Source: Mercurialis annua (Eukaryota > Streptophyta > Magnoliopsida > Malpighiales > Euphorbiaceae). Taken from it: a stretch of 64,000 nt of DNA. Positions 12,975 to 25,841 of the stretch are shown in pieces; the first letter of the stretch is position 1, and every line of letters begins with the position of its first letter. The notes beneath the pieces are model-generated. The model was given only the letters and a program-made list of their open reading frames with translations, searched no databases and was not told where the DNA came from. The stretch is taken from NCBI RefSeq assembly GCF_937616625.2, contig NC_065571.1, positions 52,561,651 to 52,625,650 on the forward strand, read 5' to 3'. Position numbers and translations under genes: made by a program.

Positions 12975-14858
12975 TTAACGGGTTTACTTAAAATTTGTCG
13001 GAATCTGAAGTGAATTCCAAATGTTAGAGTTTGTAGACTAAACCAATTTATTAAAAAAATATAATAAGAATATTTGGATAAAAATAACTAGTGATTATAG
13101 TTTGAGTGTAGTTCAATTTACTGGGGTTTAGAATTGTAATGTTTCGATTTTTAAACTCGCTCTTATTGGCTCGTATAAATAATCACGCCACGTGTCACGT
13201 ATTAAATGGATAGTTCATAATCCTATGTGGTGGACTTGGTTCATCTAAAAATTTCTCCGCTTTTAGCCAATGAACAAGAACATGTTAATTATTTAAAATA
13301 TACATAATTACATATAAACTCTCTATATATAAACATTGCTCGGAGTGTGATAAAAATATACTATATTTCAGTTATATTTATCCAGTTTTATATTCTAATA
13401 TTTTATTTTATTTTTAAAATTATTTTTGTAAAAATTATCATTTTATATTCGTATTTTAACATTTTGATCTTCGTACAAGTGGAATTAAATTGAGGAATTC
13501 AAAGAAAATGGACAAAAACTATACACTCTTCCAGAGAATAGAAAAAGATAAACAATATTTGGATTGGAGAATTTTGAATGACCATAATTTATAAATTTTA
13601 TAAAATTCAATTTAAATAAAAATTTAAATTGTCGTCTTCAAAAATTTCTCAATCGAATATAGATTCATCATAAGATGTGATGCAAGAGGCTGATGCAGCC
13701 GATTGGCTCAAAGTCTATGAAAGAAAGTAGGAATCTGTAAGAGTTTTTGTGGCAATTGCTTTGATTGTTTTCCCTAATTAATTTTTGTTGCATATGTTGA
13801 CCTATGTAGTGAGCCCATAGCCCCATATTTTGATATTAAGAGCACCCTCAAACTGCCTATCTATGCCAAAAATGTTATAAATAAAGTGAGATAAAAGAGC
13901 ATGTTGTATTTTAAGTCAAGAGAAGATACGACCAAACCACTATTAAAACTAACAATAAAAAAATAAATATTTAATTTCTAGTATCATTAGAAGTCTTTTT
14001 TGTTGTTGTTAATATTGAAATTTGAAATTTGAAATTTATTAAATATAATTTAAATAATAAAATAAAAATTAAGAATCATTTTAATTTTCTTTTTCATTTT
14101 ACAATGAAATTGTATTTCACCCGAGGGTGTGAGAATGGGATTTGATACGAAAATGACAAATTATAAGTTTGTTTGACCCTTTTCAATGAAAAATGATTTA
14201 TTTAATATTTTGTAACAAGTTAAGGGTGAATTGATCTTTTATTTATTTGAGATTTGTTTTGTCGATTTTATCATTGATAAATATTTTATTTTTTGATAAG
14301 AAAAAAGTAATAATAATTTGAATGGTTAGTTATGAGGTTATCGTGGGGTGATTAAATCAAATGTTGTGAATTTGTCGGTGATTGGAGAAATTTGATCAAA
14401 AACTAATTGAAAGTGCACTTAATTAGAAAAACAATTAATAATTTATTTTTATTTTTACAAGTAAGATCTGCAAATTAGGCAATATGTTATCTGTATCATG
14501 TCAGATCATCGAATTTAATTATTAAATTACTCTGATTTTTTTTTAATTTAATGAGATTCGATAAATCGAAAAAGAGAAAAAAGAAAAGAAGAAGGAAACC
14601 AAGCCCAAGTTATTCACTCCGTCCTGAAAAGAAAATGGCCCAAATCAAAGCTTCCATAACAAGCTTCATTTGCCATGACTCTAATTGGCGCCTTCTATTT
14701 TCTTTTAAAACATCACCATTTCCCTCTCCGCTTCCGCTCTCATTCTTCAATCACTCGCAACTCACAAACCCTTCACCAACTGCCTTCATTTTTCCGTCTC
14801 CTTACTTCTGAAACATCATCCAATTTTGGAAACTGTATCAGCAAAAACCGTTAAAAAC
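12975..14858. other. Intergenic region and RAD51 5' leader
   Basis: The PME 3' region comes first, then AT-rich DNA. From about 14600 the composition becomes pyrimidine-rich (CTTCCGCTCTCATTCTTC-like), typical of a plant 5' untranslated leader. An open frame at 14551-14811 lies in this leader, is lysine/arginine-rich at random, and is not considered a gene. Confidence 0.5.
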
Positions 14859-17594
14859 ATGGCTCAGCAACAGCAGCAAAAACAACAACAGCAACCTGAT
14901 GAACCTGATGAAATGCCACATGGCCCTTTCCCTGTTGAACAGCTACAGGTAACTCAAAATTGTACAAAGAACCAATCTTTTTCATTTTTAATGTAATGGG
15001 TACTCGTAATTCGGAAGAATTAGGTTTATTATCAAGTGGGTTTTTTAATGTACCTTTTTTTTCTGCTGTGAGTTGAAATGGGTGCGTCGGGTTGAATCCA
15101 TACCCTGATTATTATTGTTCAATTTCAATGTTAGAGGATTGGGTTTTGGGTTTATGTTTTTGTGTAATGCCTTGACAGTTTGGGGGTTTTAATGTTCATT
15201 TGGTTGTGGAGACCAATTTAGAAAGGAAATTAGGGGTTTAATCATATGTGTTTCTTGAATTTTTTCGGTTGTTGAGATTGAAAGTTGAAATGGGTTTATG
15301 TGATCACAGTGGTTTAGTTTTGCCATCTTTAATTGCCTTGTACGTTATCTAGCTGTTGTATTGTAGAAATGGATGTAGGTTCTTAATATTTTGATGTTTG
15401 CTTGTTAGCATGTGTTTAATCTTTAGGTTGGTTCTTTGTCCATTATCTTTGATCTTATTTGGGGATTGATTTATATGAATTCATTGTGATGTGTGTAGCT
15501 TTGAATTGCTATGTTTTATCAAATTACATGCTTTTTATTGTAAGAATGTTTAAGTAGCTAGCTTTAGATTAGATGTATATATCTTTCATGATCTGAAGTA
15601 TACTATAGCAATTTGACATAATCTCCACTTGAAGGAGTCTGGAATTGCTGCCCTTGACGTAAAGAAGCTTAAAGATGCTGGTCTTTGTACAGTCGAGGCT
15701 GTCGCCTACTCTCCCCGAAAAGAGCTTCTTCAAATTAAAGGAATTAGTGAAGCTAAAGTTGATAAAATCATTGAAGCAGGTAAGCCATTCCTTTGCTTTG
15801 CTTCTTCTTCTACTCTTCATTGCTTAATCCAACTTAGTTCTTGTCATTGGGATAGACATTTATTTTTGTTGAAGTTTGATCATATGCAGCTTCTAAATTG
15901 GTGCCTCTGGGTTTTACTAGTGCTAGCCAACTCCACGCCCAGAGGTTAGAGATAATTCAGATAACTTCCGGATCAAGAGAACTTGACAAAGTATTGGAAG
16001 GTAACTTTCACATGATGTTTGAAAGTTTAACAATCAGAACTAAACAATAATTTTAAGACCGTTAAGAGCTTTACGGTATTAATAAGGTCATGCTCTTGAT
16101 TGCTGCAATTTCAAACTCTATCTTTCAGGAGGAATTGAGACGGGATCCATTACTGAGATCTATGGTGAGTTTCGTTCCGGCAAGACTCAGCTGTGCCATA
16201 CACTATGTGTCACTTGCCAAGTAAGATCTTGTCTCTTTCACTATATGCAATTTTGCTTCCGCAACATAAATTTTATAGACTCTTTTTGTTCAAAAAAGCC
16301 AAATAGGCTGAAAATCCGAACATTGGAAAAATGTTGCTCCATCGTTTTTCTTTTTGCCGCCACCAAATGCATGCGTTTTGACTTTATCTTTTATGTTTCA
16401 GCTTCCATTAGATCAAGGGGGCGGGGAGGGAAAAGCAATGTACATTGATGCTGAGGGCACATTTCGGCCACAAAGACTCTTACAAATAGCAGACAGGTGA
16501 TAATTCAGCTCCCTTGAAACATTTGTTCTTCACCTGTCTGGTGTCAGATTGTCAATGATGGTTTTGAATGTAGGTTTGGGCTGAATGGTCCTGATGTTTT
16601 GGAGAATGTGGCTTATGCTCGTGCATATAATACTGATCATCAATCTAGGCTTTTGCTTGAAGCAGCTTCTATGATGGTAGAAACAAGGTAAACTCATCCT
16701 AAATTTTTTGCATTATGTCGTTACTAATCGAAGAACTTATAGTTATGTGTACAGCTTTTCTTCTCAAAATATGAATTGTTCCAGTGAATGGTTTGCAGGT
16801 TTGCTCTTATGATAGTAGATAGTGCTACTGCTCTATACAGAACAGATTTTTCGGGAAGGGGAGAACTGTCTGCTCGACAAATGCATCTTGCCAAGTTTCT
16901 CAGGAGTCTTCAGAAGTTAGCAGATGAGGTAGGCTACAAACTTAGCCCACACTAAAAGTTCACAATTTAAGAATGCCTAAACAAATTCTAAGATATTGAA
17001 CTCGGAATTCTGCTGCATAAGATGATTTTCTGGTATCCTTTCTTTTTTATCGTTGATCTTTGTTATATGCCCCCAACCTATGTTGCATGGAAATTTAACT
17101 GTTTTGGAGTTTTAAAAGTATTTTAGAAACAGAAAATAAAATTCTGATATAGTATAAGACTTAACCAGTTTTTGTGCAGTATAGATACCAATTATTGAAT
17201 CCTGTATACAGAAATGTTCCTGATTTGAGTAAATTTCTTTGCATATTCATTCATTACAGTTTGGAGTGGCTGTTGTCATTACGAATCAAGTAGTTGCACA
17301 AGTAGATGGATCAGCTCTTTTCGCTGGACCTCAAATCAAGCCTATTGGTGGCAATATAATGGCTCATGCTTCCACAACAAGGTACTTGATATTTTTCTAA
17401 AAGAATATAAAAAGTTTTACATGTTCAATGATTATTAACCTGTCCTTGTCGCTTGCTGCTTGTCGTATAGGCTTTCTTTAAGGAAGGGCAGAGCAGAGGA
17501 GCGCATTTGCAAAGTAATAAGTTCTCCATGTTTACCCGAAGCCGAAGCACGGTTTCAGATATCAGCTGAAGGTGTAACTGATGTTAAGGACTAA
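14859..17594 (+). CDS. RAD51: DNA repair recombinase RAD51
   Basis: RAD51 forms filaments on single-stranded DNA and catalyses strand exchange in homologous recombination, in mitotic repair and meiosis, in the nucleus. Exons are 14859-14948, 15635-15779, 15890-16000, 16129-16220, 16402-16496, 16574-16687, 16799-16928, 17260-17381 and 17471-17594. All phases agree (1,023 nt, 340 aa), matching the normal plant length. An N-terminal glutamine-rich stretch (residues 3-12) precedes the helix-hairpin-helix domain. The FTSA segment corresponds to the polymerisation motif region. Walker A is GEFRSGKT (128-135) and Walker B is LLIVD (219-223). The C-terminal half contains the conserved [14 protein letters not shown] and VVITNQV segments. 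It is assigned to RAD51 rather than DMC1 or a RAD51 paralogue because the whole protein reads closely like plant RAD51. No disrupting change is seen. Confidence 0.97.
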
Positions 17595-18112
17595 TGCAAA
17601 TTTGCTGAATACTCTTTGTGAATGCATCAGCAGGCAGCTTGTAATTTTTCAATTGTATATTTTCATTTTATATGCAATCTGTATTTCTATTTTGTCAAAT
17701 TGTATTTCTTTGTAATGAATCATATCTTGTGATTCTTGATGATGTAAAAGAGAATGCAAAGTTACTTGTTGGTTATATTTTAGACTAAAGTTTTTTTTTT
17801 CATGATTCAATTCACTATAAAATGAAAAATTCTGTGATTGTACAGCTTGTGTCAATAGATTAACCAAAACGACGTCATTTTAGCTTGAGTAAAAATTAAG
17901 GCTAACCAATACGACGTCATTTCACTTGGGGAAAAAATTGAGCTACCGTAGCAAACACTATTGAACATTTCCTTGCTTTCATCTTCTTCGTCGGTGCAGG
18001 ATAATATGAACACAAACAGAGTGCAGTAACAGCAAGAGCTGATCTCTGTAAAACAATTCAAAAGCTTCATCGATAACAAATAATTAAAATTGACCTAAAC
18101 ACAAACAAAAAA
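17595..18112. other. RAD51 3' end and COG3 promoter/leader
   Basis: This 518-bp spacer separates two genes on the same strand. It must hold the RAD51 3' untranslated region and the COG3 promoter. The notable feature is a pair of ACGTCA-containing direct repeats, listed separately. Confidence 0.6.
17861..17923 (+). promoter_or_regulatory. Paired CGACGTCATTT repeats upstream of COG3
   Basis: Two near-identical blocks, TAACCAAAACGACGTCATTT at 17861-17880 and TAACCAATACGACGTCATTT at about 17902-17921, are 41 bp apart. The core GACGTC is palindromic and contains the ACGT centre recognised by plant bZIP proteins (C-box/CRE-like). They lie 190-250 bp before the COG3 start codon. The role is inferred. 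Confidence 0.4.
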
Positions 18113-21100
18113 ATGGCAGCCAAAGCGGGCGCTACTCCGCCACCTCCGCCTACCAGTAATCTCCACAAATCAGTAGCAATTTCTAGAGGATACAATTTCG
18201 CTTCCACTTGGGAACAGGTTTCATTTCCTTTAATCTTCTAGATCTTATCAGAATTTTAGATTACGAGTCTGATCTGTATGCATTTTCACTCGATTTTATT
18301 TAAAAAAATATTCGGATGTTTTCGAGATGCAGAATACTCCTCTATCGGAGCAACAACAAGCTGCGATTGTAGCATTATCGCATGCCGTCGCCGAGCGACC
18401 ATATCCTCCCAATCTGGTTTGATTTCTCTCATTTGTTTGTGGAAAAATAGACCGTTAACTGATATTATTTGCTAAAATTGATTTGGTTTTATTGTGTTTT
18501 AATAGAAGCAAGTTCACATGATCTCAATGCAAGACAATGGTGGCTTGACTGTTCCGACTATAGACGCTGCTTTCGCTGATTCGCAAGCTAATGATGCCGT
18601 TTTAGTCAATACAAATCAAGTTAGTCTCTATTTCTCCTTTTATTTTTAATAATCTCCTTCGTTATAACTTTTAATCGTATATAATCAGCATACTTATTGT
18701 TTTTTGCAGTTTTACAAGTGGTTTACAGATCTTGAATCGGCCATGAAATCGGAGGTTAGTTTGATGAGATATGGTTTATTTAGTGCCAGTTGTACAAGTT
18801 ATGGAGCTTATGTAATGTTTTTAATTTTTTTGGTCGTGGTTTTGTTGTTCGTGTAGATGGAGGAGAAGTATCAGCACTATGTCAATACATTGACACACCG
18901 CATACAGACATGTGATAATATACTTCATCAAGTATGTTCTTGTTATTTTTCAGTTCTTATTTGTACTATGGTTCATAAATATCTATGCAACTGTGTTATA
19001 TACACATAAACACATGTTATGTGAGTTTAATCTATTGAACATCGATCGTTTAGGTGGATGAAACGCTGGATTTGTTTAACGACTTACAGTTGCAACACCA
19101 AGCAGTAGCTACAAAGACTAAGACTCTTCATGACGCCTGTGATCGATTGGTTTGGTTTCTGTCTTTTCTCTTTTTAGTTTCTTTGGATTCTTGTTGGAGT
19201 CATCTTCTGCTTTATCCTACAATTCACATATCCTGATCCTCCAACTACAAAAATTCTTGATGTTAATCTTGCTCGAGATTCTTTTGTCATTTGCTTGCAA
19301 TAGAATCAAGGACGTGCAATGCAATGGTTTAGTAGCGGACGTGCAATGGTTTAGTAGCTGTTGCATACATTTGCTTTTGTTTCTCAAATTTTCAAGACTA
19401 GCTTGAGGTTTATTTCTTTGTGCTGATGCCATAAGCTATATGATGAGAGTTCTGAATATGTTGTCCAAGATAATTGATAATAATACCTCTGAATCATTCT
19501 GAATGACAGTCTAAACTCTAGTTTAAATATTTAAATTGGTTGATACAGGTGGCTCATTTATTATTTTTGTATGCAGTTAGTAGAGAAGCAAAGACTGATT
19601 GAATTTGCAGACGCACTTCGCAGTAAGCTTCACTACTTTGATGAATTGGAGAATGTAAGGTTTGAAAGCTATCTTGTCTAGATTTCCAATCTCATTGTAT
19701 GCCTTTTCTCTTTGGGATATATATTTTATTAACTTTAAAAGGACCAACCTCTTCTAAGTTTTACAAGAATAAAATGCTTAGAAGTTGTCACCGCTTCTTA
19801 GAAGTCAGCTGTATTTCTAGGAGTTTCACATTGATCACCTTCATACACATTCGAGTAAACCACAAGATTTGCGAACTAAAGTAACCTTTACTGTATGAAC
19901 TTGCATTTTTAGTTACCTCTGAGTTAGGAAACTAGATACAACTTTTTAATGTTGATCGGTTGACTATGCATATGCATTTCAATTGTGGCTATGGATTTAG
20001 TCCTTTACCACGTTTCAATTCATATATCTGTTAGTAACAGAATGCTTAATTTTTCCCCGGCGCTAGGTTAGCGTCCAATGCCTTCTTTTTAATTTGCTTG
20101 ATGTACAATTTGCTTGCTTCTTTGATTTTTGTCATCAATTTTTGGTGGTATTAATTTTTTTGATGGAAATAAATAATTTGATTGTCCATTTCTGTACAGA
20201 TTGCTACAAATTTTTATTCTGCAAAAGTGAATGTTGGAAGTGCAGACTTTCTTCCACTGCTCAAACGGCTTGATGAGTGCATATCGTAAGTGAATGGTCA
20301 TTTGATTATTTGTATTCAGATTTAAACATGTTATATTAACCTGAAAAATGTCTGCAACTTATATGTCATGTGTTGTCTTTAGTTTACTTCTTTCATATGA
20401 CTAATGGTTTTTGTATTTTTGTCTCTATCTCAGGTATGTTGAGACCAATCCACAATATGCAGAATCTAGTGTTTACTTGCTCAAATTTCGACAACTTCAG
20501 GTAAGTAAGTGAGACTAGTAATATGATAAGTGAGTGAGCAGAAATACTTACGTATAAGATATGTGTTCCACTTAAAAATTTATGAGAATTTGTCGTGTTT
20601 ACAGTCTCGGGCCTTGGGTATGATTCGGTCTCATGTACTTTCTATTTTGAAAGCGGCATCTTCTCAGGTGAAGTCTTTTAGTGAACATAAAAATAATGTT
20701 GTGCATTTGATGTGCAAGTTTTTGCTTTGACATTTTGTTCTTGTTTCACACTCCAGGTCCAGGCAGCAATCCGGGGCACTGGCAGCAACAAGACTTCCGT
20801 TTCTGAGGGTGTTGAGGCATCTGTTATCTACGTCCGATTCAAGGCAGCTGCAAATGAGGTAATGGCTGGTTTTTTCTCTTCCTTTGTTTTCATATGATGA
20901 TGGTGAAAAGTTGAATTCTACATTATCACTAGTTGGAAATGTAAGAAGTATGATTTAAATGATTAGTATATTCTAGGAGTTTTTCTATATCATGTTAAAA
21001 GCGGAGTTTTGTTTCTCATTTAATATCTGTATTATAGATGTCGCTAACTAGTAAATATTGCAGCTAAAGCCTGTGCTCGAAGAAATTGAAAAGAGATCAT

Positions 21101-24100
21101 CTAGAAAAGAATATGCTCAAATTCTTGCAGAATGCCACAAACTCTACTGTGAACAGCGGCTTTCTTTGGTGAGTTCATGACTGCTTGGTTCTAGTATGTT
21201 ATAATTGTGTAGACCAACTGGCTATTATAATACATCTCATCTGTTTGTGCTATCTAGGTAAAAGGCATAGTATTGCAACGAATATCCGAGTATGCTAAGA
21301 AAGAGGCATTGGCATCATTAACAAGATCTGGATGTGCATACTTAATGCAGGTAGCTCCACAATCTTTTCATTTCTCATTTGCAAATATAGATGGGGTGGC
21401 ATGAATCTCGCAATTGGAATTTCATTTGCAAAATTTTCATCCTTGCAATTTTAGTAGGGTAGGGAGAATGAATGTATTTAGTGATTTATGTCAAGGTTGT
21501 AGTTTAGATATCAGCGCCTATATCCAGAATAAAAGGCTTTAAACAAGATTCATACCTCTTTTAATTTTTGTATAACCTTCCAATATGTGGTGAATCAAGG
21601 TTAAAATAATTTATGATGAAATTGCACAAGTCCCATTTAAATTATCTCTTCTTCCTCTGAGTGTTATCTTTTATGCATTTTATCCTTTTAATGCTAGAAG
21701 ATGCTCATTGTTGATGCATTTCTTTTTCTTTTCCTAGTATGTATGTTGTTGTTAAGAAGGCTAAATTTTAGACCATTTTGCTTTTGCTTGTTCATTACAC
21801 GTCAACTGAGCATTAATCCCACATTTACCGTAATCGGTACTGTGAATTATTTAGATCCTTCATCCCTTATTGGTTGACACAACTGTAATTCCAGGTTTGT
21901 CAACTCGAGCATCAACTCTTTGATCACTTTTTTCCATCTTCAGAGGATATTTCTGGCCTTGCTCCATTGGTTGATCCTCTGTAAGTTTGTTCTAGGTTTG
22001 ATGGTTTCATTTTTTGTTATCGTGCTTATTCATTTCTAACGCTATCCTTCATTTTCTGTGCAAGTTTAATTATGGGAGTTCTTGAGTTCATTTTCAATGT
22101 ATGCCTGTGAATAATTTCAGGTCTACTTTCTTGTATGATACACTGCGCCCAAAACTAATTCATGAAACAAATGTCGATCTTCTTTGCGAACTTGTTGATA
22201 TACTCAAAGTGGAAGTCTTAGGAGAACAGCTTAGTAGTAGGAGCGAGTCATTGGCTGGGCTACGTCCTACATTGGAAAGAATTTTAGCGGATATTCATGA
22301 GCGACTGACTTTCCGTGCTCGAACACATATCAGTGATGAGGTGTGTTTTCTCATACCACGTTGACAATACAACTGCGATACTTCTGTTTCTTGCTTTTGG
22401 AAAGTAATTTTTTTCGTTCTTGATATTTTTCTTAATATTTTACAGATAGCTAATTTTATTCCTTCTGATGAAGACTTGGATTACCCTATGAAGCTGGAGC
22501 GATCTGCTGAGATGAAATCAGATACTAATTCTGTAAAGTGTCTCACTAGGCCTTTCTTTCTTGTATTCAGTTTTCCATATGTTATGAGCATGCTAAATTA
22601 CAATAGCTGATTCAAAACGATATCTCTAATCTAGCTTTACGGTCTTTACTGAGTGGTGTTGTTTTTCTTTCTATGTTACATGTACTTGACCCAAGTGTGA
22701 CCATCCATTTCTGCTTGTCAATTCTTCCCGAACATGCTTGCGACAAGTCATGCTGAAACCTCATGGAGCTACTACACAGCTTACACATATATTGGATATG
22801 CATGCAATTTTATATTAATCAAACATAAGTTGTATGTAAAAGAAGTTATAATATACCTAACTGGCTCTCTGGTTACCAGCTCATACCACTGGGTCATTTT
22901 CGTGTTTGCATATAGGAATATTATTTTCTTTATCTTGCGTTCTTGTTTTTGTCTAAAGTTCTATTATTTGATTCTGCAGGTTGAAGAAACTTCAGAAGCA
23001 ATTAAAACATGGTACCCACCCTTGGAGAAGACTGTAACATGCCTTTCAAAGCTGTATCGTTGTCTAGAGTCATCTGTCTTCACTGGTTTAGCTCAGGTGT
23101 TTGAACCATTAGAGAATCACTCTTGCTCTTTTTACTTTTATTTTTTACTCTCAGAAAATTGTATCTGCTTGTGCTGTCAAAAAGTTGACCTTTTATATTT
23201 TCTTGCATTGCTAATTCTTTCAGGAAGCTGTAGAAGTTTGCTCCCTTTCTATCCAAGTAAGTTGCTAAACTTTTAAACATTTATATTATGGTAGGTCGTA
23301 ACTGTATTAATATTTTCTTGCTCATTTTACTTTTATTCATTAATCTTTGCTACAGAAAGCAAGCAAACTCATAGCAAAAAGAACAACAGCAATGGATGGG
23401 CAGCTCTTCCTCATCAAACATCTTTTAATCTTAAGGGAGCAGGTTATTTCTTTCTTCCACTTTTCAGTCTTGGTAGTTATTTATTAACTAGCACAACTAT
23501 TTTAACCCCAAGTTCTGATCTTTCAGATTGCTCCATTTGATATAGAATTTTCCGTCACATACAAGGAACTGGACTTCTCTCATTTGTTGGTTAGTCCCCT
23601 TGAAAATATTATTTTGGATGTTCCTAATTCTCATTTATTGCACGGTAGTGTGCAAATATTACATTTCATCGTTTGACTTTCATTTTCAGGAGCACTTGAG
23701 ACGTATACTTAGAGGTCAGGCCTCTTTATTTGATTGGTCAAGATCATCTTCACTAGCAAGGACTTTATCTCCCCGAGTTTTGGAAAGTCAAGTAGATGCC
23801 AAGAAGGTATTTTGGATTGTTAATCTATTTTGTGCGAGTGTAGGATATCCTAGTTACAGTTTTGTGCATCTTTGTTATTTGCAGGATCTGGAGAGAAGTT
23901 TGAAAGCAACTTGCGAGGAGTTCATTATGTCGGTCACTAAGCTGGTCGTGGATCCAATGCTTTCATTTGTTACCAAGGTTTGTTGTCTGATTACCAGTTT
24001 GGGGAGAACTTATGTATGTACGAATCTATATGCATAAAATCCATCAGCTTTTGGTAAATGAGGAACTTTTTTGGTCTGTAAATAAAAAATGCATTTCAAG

Positions 24101-25718
24101 TGCACAAGAGTCGATCGCTTTATAAGAGTTGTGGGAATGCTATCAATTGTACACTGCCTTCTTCCAAGCTTGCGTTAAAGAGAAATTTCTAGCACATGTA
24201 TCTATGACCTTCATATCACAAAGGAACAACCATATTGTTATTTTCGAGTCTTTACCAATATGTATAACATTAGCATGAAAGCAGTTAATGAATGGCCGAT
24301 TACGGTGATAACAGACCATAATGATGCCAATGTGATTGAACCTTTTAACCTGCAATTAGTCGGTGTATAAGTCGACTTATCCTATCCCACGTACATATTG
24401 AGCCAAGAGAGTATTTCAGTTTTTTGGATATAAATTCAATGAATCAACTAAATTAGTTTCATTTTCGGCCGTCCCCCAGCTCATCTCCTTCTCCTTTTAT
24501 TAATTGTTTTGTGGATGTGATAGAGAAATATGTGATACCGGGATAAGCCTTCTTAAATAGTATCAAATTCAGCAGTCTATTGGTCTATTCTTGTACCCTT
24601 ATTTTCTGGTATTACAATTATATAGCATGACTTATTTAACATGTAATTTTAGGTTACAGCTGTAAAAGTTGCACTATCATATAATACTCATAGTGACAAA
24701 GCAGACTCGATTATGGCCAAACCCCTCAAGGATCAAGCCTTTGCTACTCCGGAGAAGGTGGCTGAACTTGTTCAGAAGGTATGTTACTTGACTTGATCTT
24801 GTTCATGAATCTTAGAATTCACCGTCTACATGAACCATTGGATATTAGAATACTTTTATTTACTAGTTAATCAGAATATTGATAAATTGTGAGAAATCAT
24901 AACCTCCACATAAGGACTTCCCTTGAAAATTAAATAGTTTTAAAATCAAGTAGTACAAGTGTCTCATCTGTGAGCCTGATTCTATTTACAAGTGAACAAT
25001 TTTATCCTTTTTGGAAGCCGTTACATAGATAGCTTATTTTGCAAAGTAGCATAAACAATTATATTTAAATAGGATCTTCCAAAATGCAAAATTCATTGTT
25101 TTTCTGTTCAAATTGTTGGTGGTACCTCTCTTGTAAAGATTTAAAATGCTTATGTAGCCGATAGACAAGCTGAGCGCTTGTATAACACCTTTCTTTCCTG
25201 TTCAAACTAGGAGGGCTGACAACAAGACTTTGTTTGCGAAATTCTTTTCACGGGTGCTTATATGCATGGAATTTATGGTTTAGGGTTTAAGATTACAGTG
25301 TCGTATTTTTCCGTATTTAGCTGATAACTTGTACCGCATTTCTGGAACAGGTAAATGCTGCCATTCTACAAGAATTGCCAACGGTGATGGCGAAGATGAA
25401 GATTTACCTGCAAAACCAATCAACAAGAACAATACTTTTCAAACCAATAAAGTAAGTTTGAAGAGTTCTTATGCCTAATTTTACAAATCTCAAACCCATA
25501 CGAGTTGTGGCTTTCTTTAAATATGTTTACAGTAAGATCATAATTTTATGGTAGTTCAAGTATCACCACATATGTTGCACCTATGCAGGACAAACATTGT
25601 TGAAGCACATATTCAAGTGCAGAAACTTGTGAAAGCCGAGTACTCACCTGAAGAACAAAGCATTATTAATGTGACGTCCATACAACAGCTTCAACAACAA
25701 CTTGACAATTTCCTGTAG
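18113..25718 (+). CDS. COG3: Conserved oligomeric Golgi complex subunit 3 (COG3/Sec34 family)
   Basis: COG3 is a lobe-A subunit of the COG complex, which tethers vesicles for retrograde transport within the Golgi. Exons: 18113-18217, 18333-18416, 18506-18619, 18710-18754, 18857-18931, 19054-19149, 19577-19654, 20200-20285, 20434-20500, 20605-20667, 20757-20858, 21064-21168, 21258-21350, 21895-21980, 22121-22340, 22446-22532, 22980-23096, 23224-23256, 23356-23442, 23527-23589, 23690-23806, 23885-23977, 24653-24778, 25351-25451, 25589-25718. All have GT..AG borders and the phases join without a break (790 aa, normal for plants). The N-terminal half has the Sec34-like coiled-coil region (e.g. 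[15 protein letters not shown], then [12 protein letters not shown]). The rest is the long helical COG body. There is no signal peptide or membrane segment, as expected for a peripheral complex. Exons 14-16 have an antisense decayed copy at 31479-31942. Confidence 0.95.
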
Positions 25719-25841
25719 GATTTATGTAAAAGCTACTTAAATTTTTTTCCTGAAGGAGTCAGTTTGTATAGAACTATTTTAATTTCCTGGATGACCTATT
25801 GTTTATGTATGCTTTCTAATTTATTTGTTGTTTATTGGCTA

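Noticed and set aside
14551..14811. 86-aa Lys/Arg-rich frame before RAD51
   Set aside because: It sits in the pyrimidine-rich leader of RAD51, has low complexity and no family resemblance.
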